A stretch of 64,000 bases of DNA from Megascapheus bottae. Lineage: Eukaryota; Chordata; Mammalia; Rodentia; Geomyidae. Each line of letters starts with the position of its first letter. Positions within the stretch are counted from its first letter, which is position 1. The stretch lies in NCBI GenBank assembly GCA_024803745.1, contig JANJXV010000130.1:2532501-2596500 (forward strand), written 5' to 3'. Made by a program: the position numbers and the translations under genes. Positions 53,752 to 63,920 of the stretch are shown piece after piece. The notes under the pieces were generated by a model. That model had not been told where the DNA came from, did no database searches, and worked only from the letters and a program-made list of their open reading frames with translations.

Positions 53752-53816
53752 GAGATCCTCTCATCTCAGCCTTCTGAGTAGCTAGGGTTACAGGTATGAG
53801 CCACCGGCACCCAGCA
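53752..53816 (-). mobile_element. B1-Geo-type SINE, 5' head fragment (antisense)
   Basis: 'tctcagccttctgagtagct' and 'caggtatgagccaccggcac' are the complement of the 7SL head's first 65 bases. Confidence 0.8.
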
Positions 53817-53823
53817 TCAAATG

Positions 53824-54010
53824 TTTTTGTTTTTTGTTTTGCCAGACCTAGGGCTTGAATTCAGGGCCTGAGCATTGTCCTTGGGCATTCCTCAAGGCTA
53901 GAGCTCTACCACTTGAGCACAGCACAGCTGTTTTCCATATATATGATACTGAGGAATCGAACCTGGGTCTTCATGAATGCTAGGCAAGCACTCTACCATG
54001 CTACTAGCCC
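53824..54010 (-). mobile_element. IDL-Geo SINE
   Basis: Minus strand: Geo monomer ('ctcaaggctagagctctacc' complement near 53892) and left monomer with B-box complement 'aatcgaacctgggtcttcat'. The flanks share 'tcaaatg' (53817-53823 and after 54010). Confidence 0.9.
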
Positions 54011-54664
54011 CTCAAATGGTTTTTAATAGGAGAACACCTATGAATAAATAACTTGAAATGTGCATCCTTTGGTAATCACTATTTTCAACCACAAGAAGAC
54101 AAGTAATGCCTCTGGCTGTATGTAAAGGACACATATAGTTTGAAATAAAGGGCACAGAGTATGATGTTGGGAAGAAATATGATTATCATCAGTCAAATCC
54201 AGAATATGGGGCATCTGTAAGACAAATAAGCATGTAGAGAAAAGGATATTCGCTATTGTAACTGATGGTCCTAAACCATTACTATAGTTACAATGTAAGG
54301 AATTTGAATCTTGCTCTGAAAAAAAAGCCATAACTATATTTCTAAGGCAAATATAGAATGTTGAACACTCACTAAGCAACAGATGAGACATAAGAAATTA
54401 TTGTCAAATGTCGATGTGGCCTTTAAATGTCTTTATCTGTTATTGATGCATACTAATGTACTTGTGAGTAAAATGCTAGAATATCTTATTTGCTTTAAAT
54501 TATTATAGAAATAAAAGCTTGGGAGAAGATCTGGACCCAGACCTGTAAATGTTAATGACTGTGGAAGCCACGGGATTAGTGCCTGGAAGTTTATTATATA
54601 ATTGTCCTACTTTTTGTACACGTTGGAAATTTTCCTATGAAATACTTTAAAAATTAAAAAGCAG
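54011..54664. other. Unassigned non-coding sequence
   Basis: Nothing recognised. The 117-codon minus-strand frame at 54038-54391 has no motif. Confidence 0.5.
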
Positions 54665-54860
54665 GGCCGGGAGTTTGGCCTAGTGGTTAAAGTGCTTGCC
54701 TAGCATGCATGAAGACCCGGGTTCGATTCCTCAGTACCACATACATAGAAAAAAGCCGGAAATGGTGCTGAGGCTCAAGTGGTAGAGCTCTAGCCTTGAG
54801 AAAATCCAAGGTCAGTGCTCAGGCCCTGAGCTCAAACCCAGGGCTGGCAAAAAAAAAAAA
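54665..54860 (+). mobile_element. IDL-Geo SINE, young copy
   Basis: Left monomer nearly identical to the copy at 52929, including 'ggttaaagtgcttgcctagc' and 'gacccgggttcgattcct'. Right monomer ends 'cccagggctggc' plus poly-A of 12. It abuts a B1-Geo-type SINE in the same orientation. Confidence 0.95.
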
Positions 54861-55092
54861 GCCAGGTACCAGTGGTTCATATCTGTCATCCTAGCTACTC
54901 AGGAAGATAAAATCTGAGGATCACAGTTCAAAGCCAACCCAGACAGAAATGGCCCAGACAGAAACGTCCTCAAGACTCTCATCTTCAATTAATTACAGAA
55001 AAAGCCACAAGTGGTGCTGTAGCTCAAGTGGTAGAGTGCCAGCCTTGAATGAAAGGAGCTAAGGGACAACACCTAGGTCCAGGACTAGCAAA
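54861..55092 (+). mobile_element. B1-Geo-type composite SINE
   Basis: Head 'gccaggtaccagtggttcat', linker with a local duplication ('cccagacagaaa' occurs twice, 54938-54963), A-box region 'gctgtagctcaagtggtaga', tail truncated around the B-box ('aggtccaggactagc'). Confidence 0.9.
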
Positions 55093-55770
55093 GTAGCTAT
55101 TCAGAGGCAGAATGAATGAACTCCCACTGAGCTGTGTCCTGTGTTGGGTCTGATGCTAGGATGAGACATACAAAGATACACAATGCATTCATGTCCACTC
55201 GATCGTATTACATGTGTTTCAGTTCATAAGTCTGAGAGGCCTCTTAGGAGATTCTCATGTTGGGGACCATCCGTGACAGAACCTGCAGGGAGGACTTCTG
55301 CAAATTGTTCATTCTGTCATCTCGTTTAACCACTGTCCTGCCCATCATCCAAGAATCTGAGCCGTTTCTCCTACCATCCTGGGACACCTAGTCTGAAATC
55401 CCAAAGGAAGACAAGGCCCTGGAGCTCAACCATGGGCCCCAATCCAGCACCCCACTCCCCACCCCCAGGCCAGGCATCACCACTTCCCAGCCCATCGCCT
55501 ACAGGAGGAGCAGTTCCTTCAAAGGACATCTGGAGGTCATGTGGCTGCAGTGCCCACTGCGGCTATTGAATTCTGAAGTGGAATGAAAAAGCCATCAACA
55601 TTGCTTCTCGGTTCATCAGACTGGAAAGCGACGCCCTGCCATTAGAGACTAAAGTCAAAGACTCACGAGGCGCTGAGTTACGCAGTGTGCACGACCATAC
55701 ATACTTGGCAATCTCTCATTTAGGGCTCACTGAAACAGCATTAACTTTCATTTTTCAGGTTATAAGGGGG
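55093..55770. other. Unassigned non-coding sequence
   Basis: Nothing recognised. Confidence 0.5.
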
Positions 55771-55860
55771 GTAGGGAGAGAGAGGGAGAGGGAGAGAGAG
55801 AGAGAAAGACAGACAGAGACAGAGACAGACAGACAGAGAGAGAGAGAGAGAGACAGAGGA
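55771..55860. repeat. Purine tract, (GA)n/(GACA)n
   Basis: GGGA, GA and 'gacagaga' units on the plus strand. Confidence 0.95.
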
Positions 55861-56759
55861 GATGTAACTTACCCAAGATCAAACACCATTTAGGATTTTT
55901 TTATTCATTAATTGAGTTTAAAACAATGTAGGAGTTACACAAAGCACACACCTGCCGGCTAGTTGAAACTGCTGACTACTAGTGTGAGGCCTTTCTTCTA
56001 TGCCATGCTAGTGCACCAGTTGCCTCAGATTAAAGCCTTTCTCTCAGATCACTACAATTGCACGTTCTAGAGCCTTGGGCTCTAGAACAAGGAACCCAGG
56101 CATCTCGGTTCTGTCTTTCATACGGTGTGGAGTAGCCAACTTAATGGTGGAAACGTACATTCCTTGGGTAAGTACTGTATGCATCAATGCACACACTCAT
56201 GTCATGTATGTAAGTGTAGACAGAGATGGATGAATAGATCATGACAGGTGCATGGATGGTGTATGCGTTGTGTATGTTTGTACCTAGCTATTTGTAAATA
56301 CATGTAACAAGTTGAGAAAAGCATCACCAAGCCAATACAGCTTTTTTTCTACCTTAGGAAGGGGAAAAAAAGTCAAACACTACCAGAAGTTAGAAGACAT
56401 ATACTAATGTTTCTTTTAAATAAGCTTCCAAAAATACAAACAAAACAGATGGCATAATTTAAATATGTATATATATATATATCTATATATATATATCATG
56501 TGTAACATCCGTGTACCAATAGCAGTTAATAATCATTAAGCACAAATTCTGTACCCAGGGAATCTTCTCCATGTTTAATTAAGTTTAATTCTCTGCTCGC
56601 TACACCCCTGCAGGCACATTCTCCTAACACCACCTTTGAACAGCAGACAGGAAAGGGGCATAGTTTTTAGGCAGCTGCCCTCATCTCACAAAGCACAAAT
56701 AAATGTCCCACCACCTCTGACCCCCACTCCTCTTCCCCAAACAAGCACTGAGGCCATTT
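55861..56759. other. Unassigned sequence with a TA repeat
   Basis: A (TA)n/(TATC) run lies at 56464-56497. Nothing else is recognised. Confidence 0.5.
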
Positions 56760-57250
56760 TCTTTTCTGTTTTCTAACAGCATTCTGTGCATAACCAAGCG
56801 TGGTTTTAAATGAGAAAAAAATTATATAGAAAGGTATACAGCATAATAAACCCAACACCTACATATCCACCCTCTGCAATTAAAAGTTAATGTTTATTTA
56901 CATCCGTTAGGGTGTATTTAACATCTAGAATAACACTCAGTAACACTGGAATTTTCCTCGTTGCCTCTCCCAAGTTCACTCAGGCTTTATAGACAGCTTG
57001 CTCTTTATCAGCTGAGCAATCTTCTTATTCATGTGTTTGCTGGAGAGATTACTAAAGCCATGTGTAAATACCATAAACAACATGCAACAACATATAGAAC
57101 TGTGGTATAGTTTCATCTATTCCCTGCAGCATTTGTTTATCCTTGACATTATTTTCAAAGACCCATTTGGGCTGGCACATACCCATTCATCCATTATCAT
57201 AGCTCTATGACACAGAATCATGTTCATGTAAATTTTTGTCAATATAAACT
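56760..57250. repeat. Possible old L1-like interspersed repeat
   Basis: 'ggtatacagcataataaacc', 'tacatatccaccctctgc' and 'cccattcatccattatcata' are reminiscent of old mammalian L1 3' sequence, but the match is weak and I cannot orient it confidently. Confidence 0.25.
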
Positions 57251-57259
57251 CATTTATTG

Positions 57260-57412
57260 GTCAGAGTATGGATTAATATATACTAGTATGTAATGTATTG
57301 ATATATAATGTACTAATATATAGCTAGCATGTTTAATATATTTGTAATATACACTCTTATTATAGTATATTATATTATTAGAAAATATGTTTATAGATTA
57401 TATTTATTTTTT
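57260..57412. repeat. AT-rich low-complexity sequence
   Basis: 'taatatat' and 'tatatt' words continue on the far side of the next SINE (57583-57900). The SINE evidently inserted into this block. Confidence 0.75.
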
Positions 57413-57582
57413 TCCCCAATCTTGGGGCTTAAACTCAGGGCCTGAGCACTGTCCTTGGGCTTTACTCAAGGCTAGTTTTCTACCACTTCCAGCTTTCCTG
57501 TGTATGTGATATGGAAGAATAGAGCCCAGGTCTTTGTGCATTCTAGGCAAGTACTTTACCACTGAGTCAAACTCCCAGCCCC
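57413..57582 (-). mobile_element. IDL-Geo SINE, older copy inside AT-rich DNA
   Basis: Minus strand: 'cttggggcttaaactcaggg' and 'ctcaaggctagttttctacc' (Geo monomer) with a deletion, then 'aggcaagtactttaccactg' and 'caaactcccagcccc' (left monomer). The flanks share 'tatattta'. Confidence 0.88.
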
Positions 57583-57900
57583 TATATTTATAAATGTATT
57601 ATATTATATACTTACAACACATTATAAAAACATTTAGAATATGGTATAATTATATTATTAAATATAATATATAGTAGTATAGTATATATAGTATATAAAT
57701 AGTATAGTGTATATTACTGGATTGTATATGCTGTAATATATACACTAAATATATTATATATAAATGCATGTACTGTGTATAGATTATACTTCTGTAGACA
57801 GATTTATAGATTTATATCTGTAGATTAGTAAATACATTAATTGATTAACATATTAATACATAAATCTAGACCCTAATAGATTAATTTGGTTGATTACTAC
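57583..57900. repeat. AT-rich low-complexity sequence
   Basis: Almost pure A/T with TATA, ATTATA and TAGTATA words. Confidence 0.8.
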
Positions 57901-58437
57901 ATTTTAAAATTGAAGTTCATATAACATAAAATATACCATTACATCAACTTTGTAGGATATGTTTTTCAAAAGAACTAATTTCAAAGTAAATTGAGGATTC
58001 CCTAACTTAAATATGCCAAAACCAGTAAGGGAGACAGCACTCTCCAGACATGCCTGTCCTTTCAAGTTATATTTCCCAAACCACCTAAACTGAAACGGCT
58101 CACAGCCACCTCCATTCAGTTTAGGCTTCATTCTGCTGGAGTTGCTAACTGCCCATCTACATTAGCAAACTCAAAGTGGATCCAGCAATCTAGATTGGCT
58201 TCTCTGGACAAAGAGCAATCTATCTTCATTTGTCCTTGAACAAAATGCCATACGGTGAAAAGTAACAAACATCTCTCTCTTACATTCAGAGGAGCTGAAA
58301 GTCTGGCACCCAGGTTATCCAGCTTGGCTGCCCTCTGGTGAAAGCTCTTTCTGTATGGAGTCCTTGGTGCTTTCTCGTTATCTCTTTCTTCACAGGTAGA
58401 GGAAAGGGGAAGTCTAATCTCCCTTTCTCTTTTTACA
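57901..58437. other. Unassigned non-coding sequence
   Basis: No repeat recognised. Two acceptor-like 'cacag' and 'tacag' sites with pyrimidine tracts lie at 58396 and 58438. Confidence 0.45.
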
Positions 58438-58831
58438 GGTCACTGATCTGTCAGGAGGGTCCCCACCCTTGTAATTTCATTATCCTGTCATGACTCCAGC
58501 AAAGTCTGATCTCTCAACACCACCACACAGTGGGTTAGTGTTTCGATATATTAATAGGTGGTGCAGGGGAGGGAAAGCATTGGGTCTCCCCGAGGCCGAG
58601 CCGAGCCTGGGTGTAAATACACGGCCCATTTGTGCAGTGGGTGCAAAATACGGCGATGAGCTAAATGTCCCCACCCAGTGTCCAGATTCTGGCCCTGGTC
58701 TCAGGTGCGGGTACAGAGCAGTCAAGCCATGGCTGCCTGCCTCCTGCTCCAGAAGTGAGGCAAACATTTGCTGCTGGGATGGAAAGGCCTGCTTCTCTGT
58801 TTTGTCTGTGAAAACTGCCTCTCATAAATAA
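58438..58831. other. CpG-richer non-repeat segment with open frames on both strands
   Basis: Not a recognised repeat. 58590-58715 holds about seven CpG sites ('cccgaggccgagccgagcc', 'tacggcgatg', 'gtgcggg'), dense for this window. A 113-codon plus-strand frame (ATG 58490) and a 95-codon minus-strand frame overlap without recognised domains. It could be an exon, an enhancer or chance. Confidence 0.35.
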
Positions 58832-59154
58832 GAGATCAAACCAGGAACGCATATCAAAGCAGATGCAGCCAGAGCCGGGCTAGCCAGGAAGGAAGACAGA
58901 GAATTATAAAATGAGTCTACAGCCCTTGAGCTGAGCATGACAAGGAAGGAAGAAGCAAAATCACCCCAGAACCTGAGGAATGTGCTACCCAGAGACTGTT
59001 CCACTACTAACAGGAATGGATCACCCAACTAATTCATCTGTCTAACCACCCAACGTGGAAAACTGCACCTCTTAGGACACAGAGACCCTGGGAATGGATC
59101 AGTTGTATAACCAAACCACCTGGCTACCTTCCCACTCAGCCATGTCAGCAATTT
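58832..59154. other. Unassigned non-coding sequence
   Basis: Nothing recognised. Confidence 0.5.
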
Positions 59155-59282
59155 AAGTGTTCAGATCAGTAGAGACCGGAGTTGGAATCCCATTTCCATC
59201 ATTTACACATTAAAATCACTTCTGGGTTAGGAACTTGAGCCCCACCAATCTACTTTCCAGACCTGTAAAACTGGGATAACGG
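59155..59282 (+). repeat. MIR SINE remnant
   Basis: 'ccggagttggaatcccattt', 'ggttaggaacttgagcccc' and 'ccagacctgtaaaactggga' follow the MIR consensus in sense orientation. Confidence 0.68.
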
Positions 59283-59284
59283 AT

Positions 59285-59505
59285 TGGGTGCTGATGGGCT
59301 CGTGCCAGTCCTCCTAGCTACTCAGGAGGCTGAGATCTGAGGATCACAGTTCAAAGCCAGCCCAGAAAGGAATATCCCTGAGATTCACCAATTAACTACT
59401 GCCCCCTCTAAAAGACCAAAAGGAGCGCTGTGGCTCAGTTGACATTGATGCTAGCCTTGAGCAAAAAAAAGCTCAGGGACAGCACCCAGGCCCTGAGCTC
59501 GAGTG
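59285..59505 (+). mobile_element. B1-Geo-type composite SINE
   Basis: Head 'gggtgctgatgggctcgtgc', 'actcaggaggctgagatctg'; tail 'gagcgctgtggctcagttga' and 'aggccctgagctcgagtgg'. Confidence 0.88.
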
Positions 59506-59934
59506 GTGGCATGCACTCACAGGCATACCGGTTTCCTCTGAGTCACGAGACACCTGAGTAGTGAGGTTGACCACACTTGAGGGCCCATGGCTTCAGAGAT
59601 ACCTGCCAACATTTCCTATCCCAGGCCTCACAGAGCTGCAGTGAGGAGGAAAAGCTACATGCTGGGAAATGACCCCCTGGCCTACAGGATATGGTGGGCT
59701 CCCTTGGCTTTGCCCTAAGACAGAAAAGGCTCACAAGGCCTTCTTCACCCAAAGCCCTCAGGTCCCATCTGGATCTTAGGAGAACTGATAGAAATCCTGA
59801 GCATTCATTCCTGTGGAAGAGCTCTTTCTCTCCTGCATCTAAGCGCAAGACAGCTCTAAGCTGACCTTGGAGTCCCTGGAGTCTAGGACAGCTTCAAAAC
59901 AGTACATAGAAGAAAGCATGCCCGTTAGGGACCC
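59506..59934. other. Unassigned non-coding sequence
   Basis: Nothing recognised. A 101-codon minus-strand frame has no motif. Confidence 0.5.
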
Positions 59935-60085
59935 GCCATTCTGGGTTGGAAAACTGGCTCCATCAGTTGGCCACTTGTTCATGTTACTGAACCCCCAGAT
60001 TCTCATCAGTAATGAAAATGATGATCCATTGTTTTAAAGCAGACTGTCCGAAACATCTAAGTGAGAAATGGGAAAAGTGAATTTC
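59935..60085 (+). repeat. MIR SINE remnant
   Basis: 'tggctccatcagttggccac', 'ttactgaacccccagattct' and 'catcagtaatgaaaatgatg' follow the MIR core. Confidence 0.6.
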
Positions 60086-60241
60086 CTGCACTCAACTGGG
60101 GAGAATGCTATGCATGATGAACCTACCAACAGTCGTTGTGATAAAACTGTGGATGAACATTTGCTAACTGTGTTGACTGCTGTTGGCGTCCCCTGCACCC
60201 CTGACTATCAACCCATTTTATCTTCTAAAGAACCCTGAGAG
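60086..60241. other. Unassigned non-coding sequence
   Basis: Nothing recognised. Confidence 0.5.
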
Positions 60242-60450
60242 AAACCGATAGCTCTCATCCCAGCCACTCAGGAGGCTGGGGTCTGAGGATCATGGTTCAA
60301 AGCCAGCCCAGGTAGGAAAGTCTGTGAGACTCTTATCTCCAATTAGCCATAATAAGAAAAAAAAGCCAGAAGAGGAGATGTGGCTCAAGTGCTAGCCTTG
60401 AATAAAAAAGCTCAAGGACAGCACCCAAACCGTGAGTTCAAGCCCAGGAC
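60242..60450 (+). mobile_element. B1-Geo-type composite SINE with expanding tail
   Basis: Head 'accgatagctctcatcccag', linker 'gactcttatctccaattagc', tail 'gatgtggctcaagtgctagc' with B-box 'gagttcaagcccagg'. The tail passes into CA and then a long purine tract. Confidence 0.9.
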
Positions 60451-60636
60451 ACACACACACACAGAGGAGGGGGGGAGAGGGAGGAGAAGGGGGAGGGAGG
60501 GGGAGGGAGGGAGAAGGAGGGAGAGGGAGGGAGAGGGAGGGAGAGGGAGGGGGGAGGGAGAGAGGGAGAGAGGGAGAGAGGGAGAGAGGGAGAGAGGGAG
60601 AGAGGAAGAGGGAGAGGGAGAGAGGGAGAGAGAGAA
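60451..60636. repeat. CA run followed by a G/A-only purine tract
   Basis: A short CA array, then about 175 purines built of GGAGGGGG, GGGA and GA units, directly at a SINE 3' end. Arg/Glu/Gly-rich frames here are artefacts. Confidence 0.97.
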
Positions 60637-60651
60637 GCACAGCAGAGGCAG

Positions 60652-61062
60652 TGTGATGGTTAGTCTTGAATGGCATCCTGATTGGCTTGGGGGAAACCTG
60701 GGAAGTTAGGAAAGGCCACCTTGGGGTGTGTCTGAGTCCTTTCCTGAGAGCAATAACTGAAGGGAAGACCCAATGAAGGGGTAGAAATCTCTCTGAAAGT
60801 GAGCAGAATCCTCCCAGGGCCTAATCAGGGTAAGAGGAAAAAGGGAAAGGAAGCCACCTCAAGCAAACTTTCTCCTTCTCCCTCCCTTCTCTTCCTCATC
60901 CTCTCAATCCCTCCCCTCTCCTCTTTGGCCACCAGGACATAACTTGCTTTGATCTTTCCTGCACCATTCCTACCAGAATGACCTTAAGCACAGAGCAAAT
61001 GCCTTTTCTCTTAGGTTGTTTTCTCTGTTGTTTGTCCCAGCAATGAGAACTTAATCAACAGG
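60652..61062 (+). mobile_element. LTR-like interspersed repeat
   Basis: 'gatggttagtcttgaatggc', 'tcctgattggcttgggg', 'ttggggtgtgtctgagtcc', 'gaagacccaatgaagg' and a 3' end 'gtcccagcaatgagaactta' with 'atcaaca' match in order a repeat common in rodent genomes. The family name is not certain. No open frames of note. Confidence 0.55.
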
Positions 61063-61839
61063 GAACATGCTTGGGTATCTCTGCTTTGTAGGAAACTGAG
61101 GCACAGGGAAGCGGCAAGCCTGTGGTCAAGGGCAAGGGCAAGGTCACAAGATGATAGGAGCCCGCATCAGAATTCAAGAAAGCCATCTAGCCTGGAGCCA
61201 TGCTTCTTAGTCCCTCTGTTGTTCTTCTTTCACCTGCTCTTCAGCCAGAGGTGGCCTTAGACGTGGCAAAGCCCCACATTAACTCGGGCACGCTGCCACT
61301 TTTGTCTTTGCATCACTTGATTCAAATATTCTGCCCCTGGCAGAACATTTCCCTACCTCACAGGCATCTTGGCAACAATTATAAACTTCTTATTAAATTC
61401 TTATTAACTCATTAGAGAATTTAAAAAAAAAGCACTGCTCAAATTAACCACATCAACCATTAGTCTTCTCTCAGTTTGTGAATCCCATTTGCTCTCAGGA
61501 ATAACAAGGAATGAGATCAGATGATAAATGATAGTATTTATGGGCTGTTTGGGTTGCAATTTCTCCCAGTGTGAGGGTTTAAAATCATTGGTCCTGAGCT
61601 GATCAGATTAAATCATGTTAGGTATGGCTCAAGCCTTCACATGGCTTCTTCTGAGCATTATTTGTTCTAAGTAAATATTATTTGATAATATGCAGATTCC
61701 CAATCCTACAAATAAATTTCCCCAAAGCAGTGTCTTCCATACTTACCGTGACTCTTGGGTTGCAAGAAACATAACTAGAACTGATTTGAACCAAAAGTAA
61801 GGAAGGGAAAGACTGATCGTGCTGTGTAAGAGCAGGAAG
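61063..61839. other. Unassigned non-coding sequence
   Basis: Nothing recognised. Confidence 0.5.
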
Positions 61840-62062
61840 ATGGCTGGGGGCTCAGATATGTAATCTGAGCTACAGAGAGGCTGAGACCTGAGGATCTTGG
61901 TTTGAAGCCAGCCCAAGCAGGAAAAGTCTATGAGACTCATGTCCAATTAACTATTCAAAAAGCCACAAGTGGAGCTGTGATTTAAGTGGTAGAATGCCAG
62001 GCTTGAGTGAAAAATCTCAGGGACAGTGCCCAGGCCTTGAGTTCAAGCCCTTGTGCCAGCAC
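61840..62062 (+). mobile_element. B1-Geo-type composite SINE with purine tail
   Basis: Head 'gatggctgggggctcagata', linker 'gactcatgtccaattaacta', tail 'agctgtgatttaagtggtag' with B-box 'gagttcaagccc'. A purine tract follows immediately. Confidence 0.9.
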
Positions 62063-62219
62063 AGAAGAAAGACAGAAAGAGAGAGGAGAAAGGTGGAAGG
62101 GAAGGAAGAGAGGGAGAGGGAGGAAGGGAAGAGAAAACAAAGTGAGGCAAAGAGAGGGAGAAAGAAATCAAGAGAAAAATAGAGGAAGAGAGAGAAATAA
62201 AAGGAGACAGAGAGAAAGG
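62063..62219. repeat. Purine tract at a SINE 3' end
   Basis: GA, GGAA and GAAA units with rare pyrimidines, on the plus strand. Confidence 0.95.
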
Positions 62220-62257
62220 CAACAGACAAGAAAATGGCTTAGTAGTTTCTTTAAAAG

Positions 62258-62795
62258 CATACATTTGCCATGTAACCAGCTTTCCCATGCCCTTGTACTT
62301 TTAAGAGAAAGACTATGAAAGTCTATGTCCACAAAAAGATATATAGCCAAATGTACAAGACACTATTACTCATCATTTTCAGTCAGAAATTGAAAGTTGG
62401 GGGGGGAGAAACCACCCAACAACAGACAAATGGATCAATCATGAACTACTGGACTATTGATGTGAGGATCAACAGAAACATATCTTCAAATTATTATGCT
62501 GAATTAAACAAGCCAGACCAAAACACAGAATACATATTGTAGAGTTCCCTGGACACAAAATACTAGAAAATAAAAATTACTTGTGACGGAAACAGATCTG
62601 TGGTTGCCTGGGGTTTAGAGGGCAATGAAGAGAAAGGCCTCAAAGGGGCTCCAGTACACGCTGGGATGCTGTGGATCTATTCACGGTATTGGTGGTGACT
62701 CAAGGAACATCCTCTAATGACACACGTGAAAACGTACACAAGCTATTACATCAACCGCATCTCCTTAAAGCTGAAGAACGAAAGAAAATAGTGGG
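62258..62795 (+). mobile_element. Old L1M 3' end (end of ORF2 region and 3' UTR)
   Basis: 'aagtctatgtccacaaaaag', 'aacaacagacaaatggatca', 'attatgctgaattaaacaag', 'acagatctgtggttgcctgg' and 'cgtgaaaacgtacacaagct' follow the 3' end of old mammalian L1s in sense orientation. It is decayed, with no usable reading frame. Confidence 0.75.
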
Positions 62796-63071
62796 TCACA
62801 CCACCAACAGCCTTCATTTCAAACAGCAGATAGGATACACGGAAAGACTGTAAACCCCACCCCGCTCATCTCTTTCTCAATTCTCCATGATGGCCTGGGC
62901 ACCTCTGCAAGGTAACCTTGTCCCAACTACTGCACATGTGAGGACCTTGGGTGCTGGCAACACTAGGAGCTCAACAATCAAGAAGGCCCCCACTCTGCTT
63001 TGGTCTGTCTGCACAAGACCACAGATAGACTCTACATGCCTGTGTTTCCCTTCAGGCCACTACTTAGAAAT
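62796..63071. other. Unassigned non-coding sequence
   Basis: Nothing recognised. Confidence 0.5.
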
Positions 63072-63366
63072 GGGAGGAGGGAGGACGAAAGGGAGGAGGA
63101 GGGAGGAGGAAGAAGGAGGGAAGAGGAAGAAGGAGGAAGAAGGAGGGAGGAGGAGGAAGGAGGGAGGGGGAGGGGGGAGGAGGAGGGAGGGGAGGGGGAG
63201 GAAGGGGGAGGGGGAGGAGGAGGGAGGGGGAGGAGGAGGGAGGGGGAGGAGGAGGGGAGAGGAGGAGGAGGACAAGGACCATGACAACAACAACAACAAA
63301 GAAGGAAGGAGAGATAGGTAGAGGGAGAAGAAAGAGAAGGAAGATGAGAGGGATGGTGGGAGAGAA
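63072..63366. repeat. Long purine tract, (GGA)n-rich, with a short (CAA)n insert
   Basis: About 200 bases of GGA/GGGA units (63072-63270), a 'gacaacaacaacaac' stretch, then GA-rich sequence to 63366. Long acidic or Pro/Ser/Leu-rich frames on both strands are artefacts. Confidence 0.97.
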
Positions 63367-63823
63367 AGAATTGGCCCTATTTGAGATGTGTATTCACCCC
63401 TGTCGTTGGGAGGTAGGTCTAGTTCCAGAAGAAATAGATACCCAAACACAGTCTCAAAAGGGATTCATCGTAAGCCAAAACTATATTGCAATTTTTTTTT
63501 ATCTCTTCTACTGAGAACGATGAAAGGACTGACGCTGATCAAGATGCATGTGCTCATAAACTGACATGTGGAAGTGAAACTCCTTTGTACAACGAGTGAA
63601 AGATTATAATAAAGTTACAATAAAAATATGACGGCTACAAATATGTATTTAAATCACGCAATTTTTTTAGTGTAGGCAAATCAACTGTTGACTGAAATAT
63701 TAGGTGGTAAATGGCTGACATTAAGTGTGAGCTCTGACACGGCCAATGCTACTAAACAGTAAATTCTATCTGACGCCGAGTGACTCCAGGTTGTGCCTTT
63801 TGCCTCAATCCAAGTGTTTTCTA
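63367..63823. other. Unassigned non-coding sequence
   Basis: Nothing recognised. Confidence 0.5.
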
Positions 63824-63920
63824 TGAGTTGGGCATGATCTTGCACACCTGTAAGCCCAGAACTTGAGAGGCTGAGGCAGAGAACCTCAAATACACTGTCT
63901 CAAAAGACACAAAAGGACAG
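63824..63920 (+). mobile_element. B1 SINE (7SL-derived), diverged
   Basis: 'gagttgggcatgatcttgca', 'cacctgtaagcccagaactt', 'gagaggctgaggcagag' and 'actgtctcaaaagacac' match a classical B1, with a deletion in the middle. Unlike the B1-Geo elements it ends as a plain B1. Confidence 0.75.
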
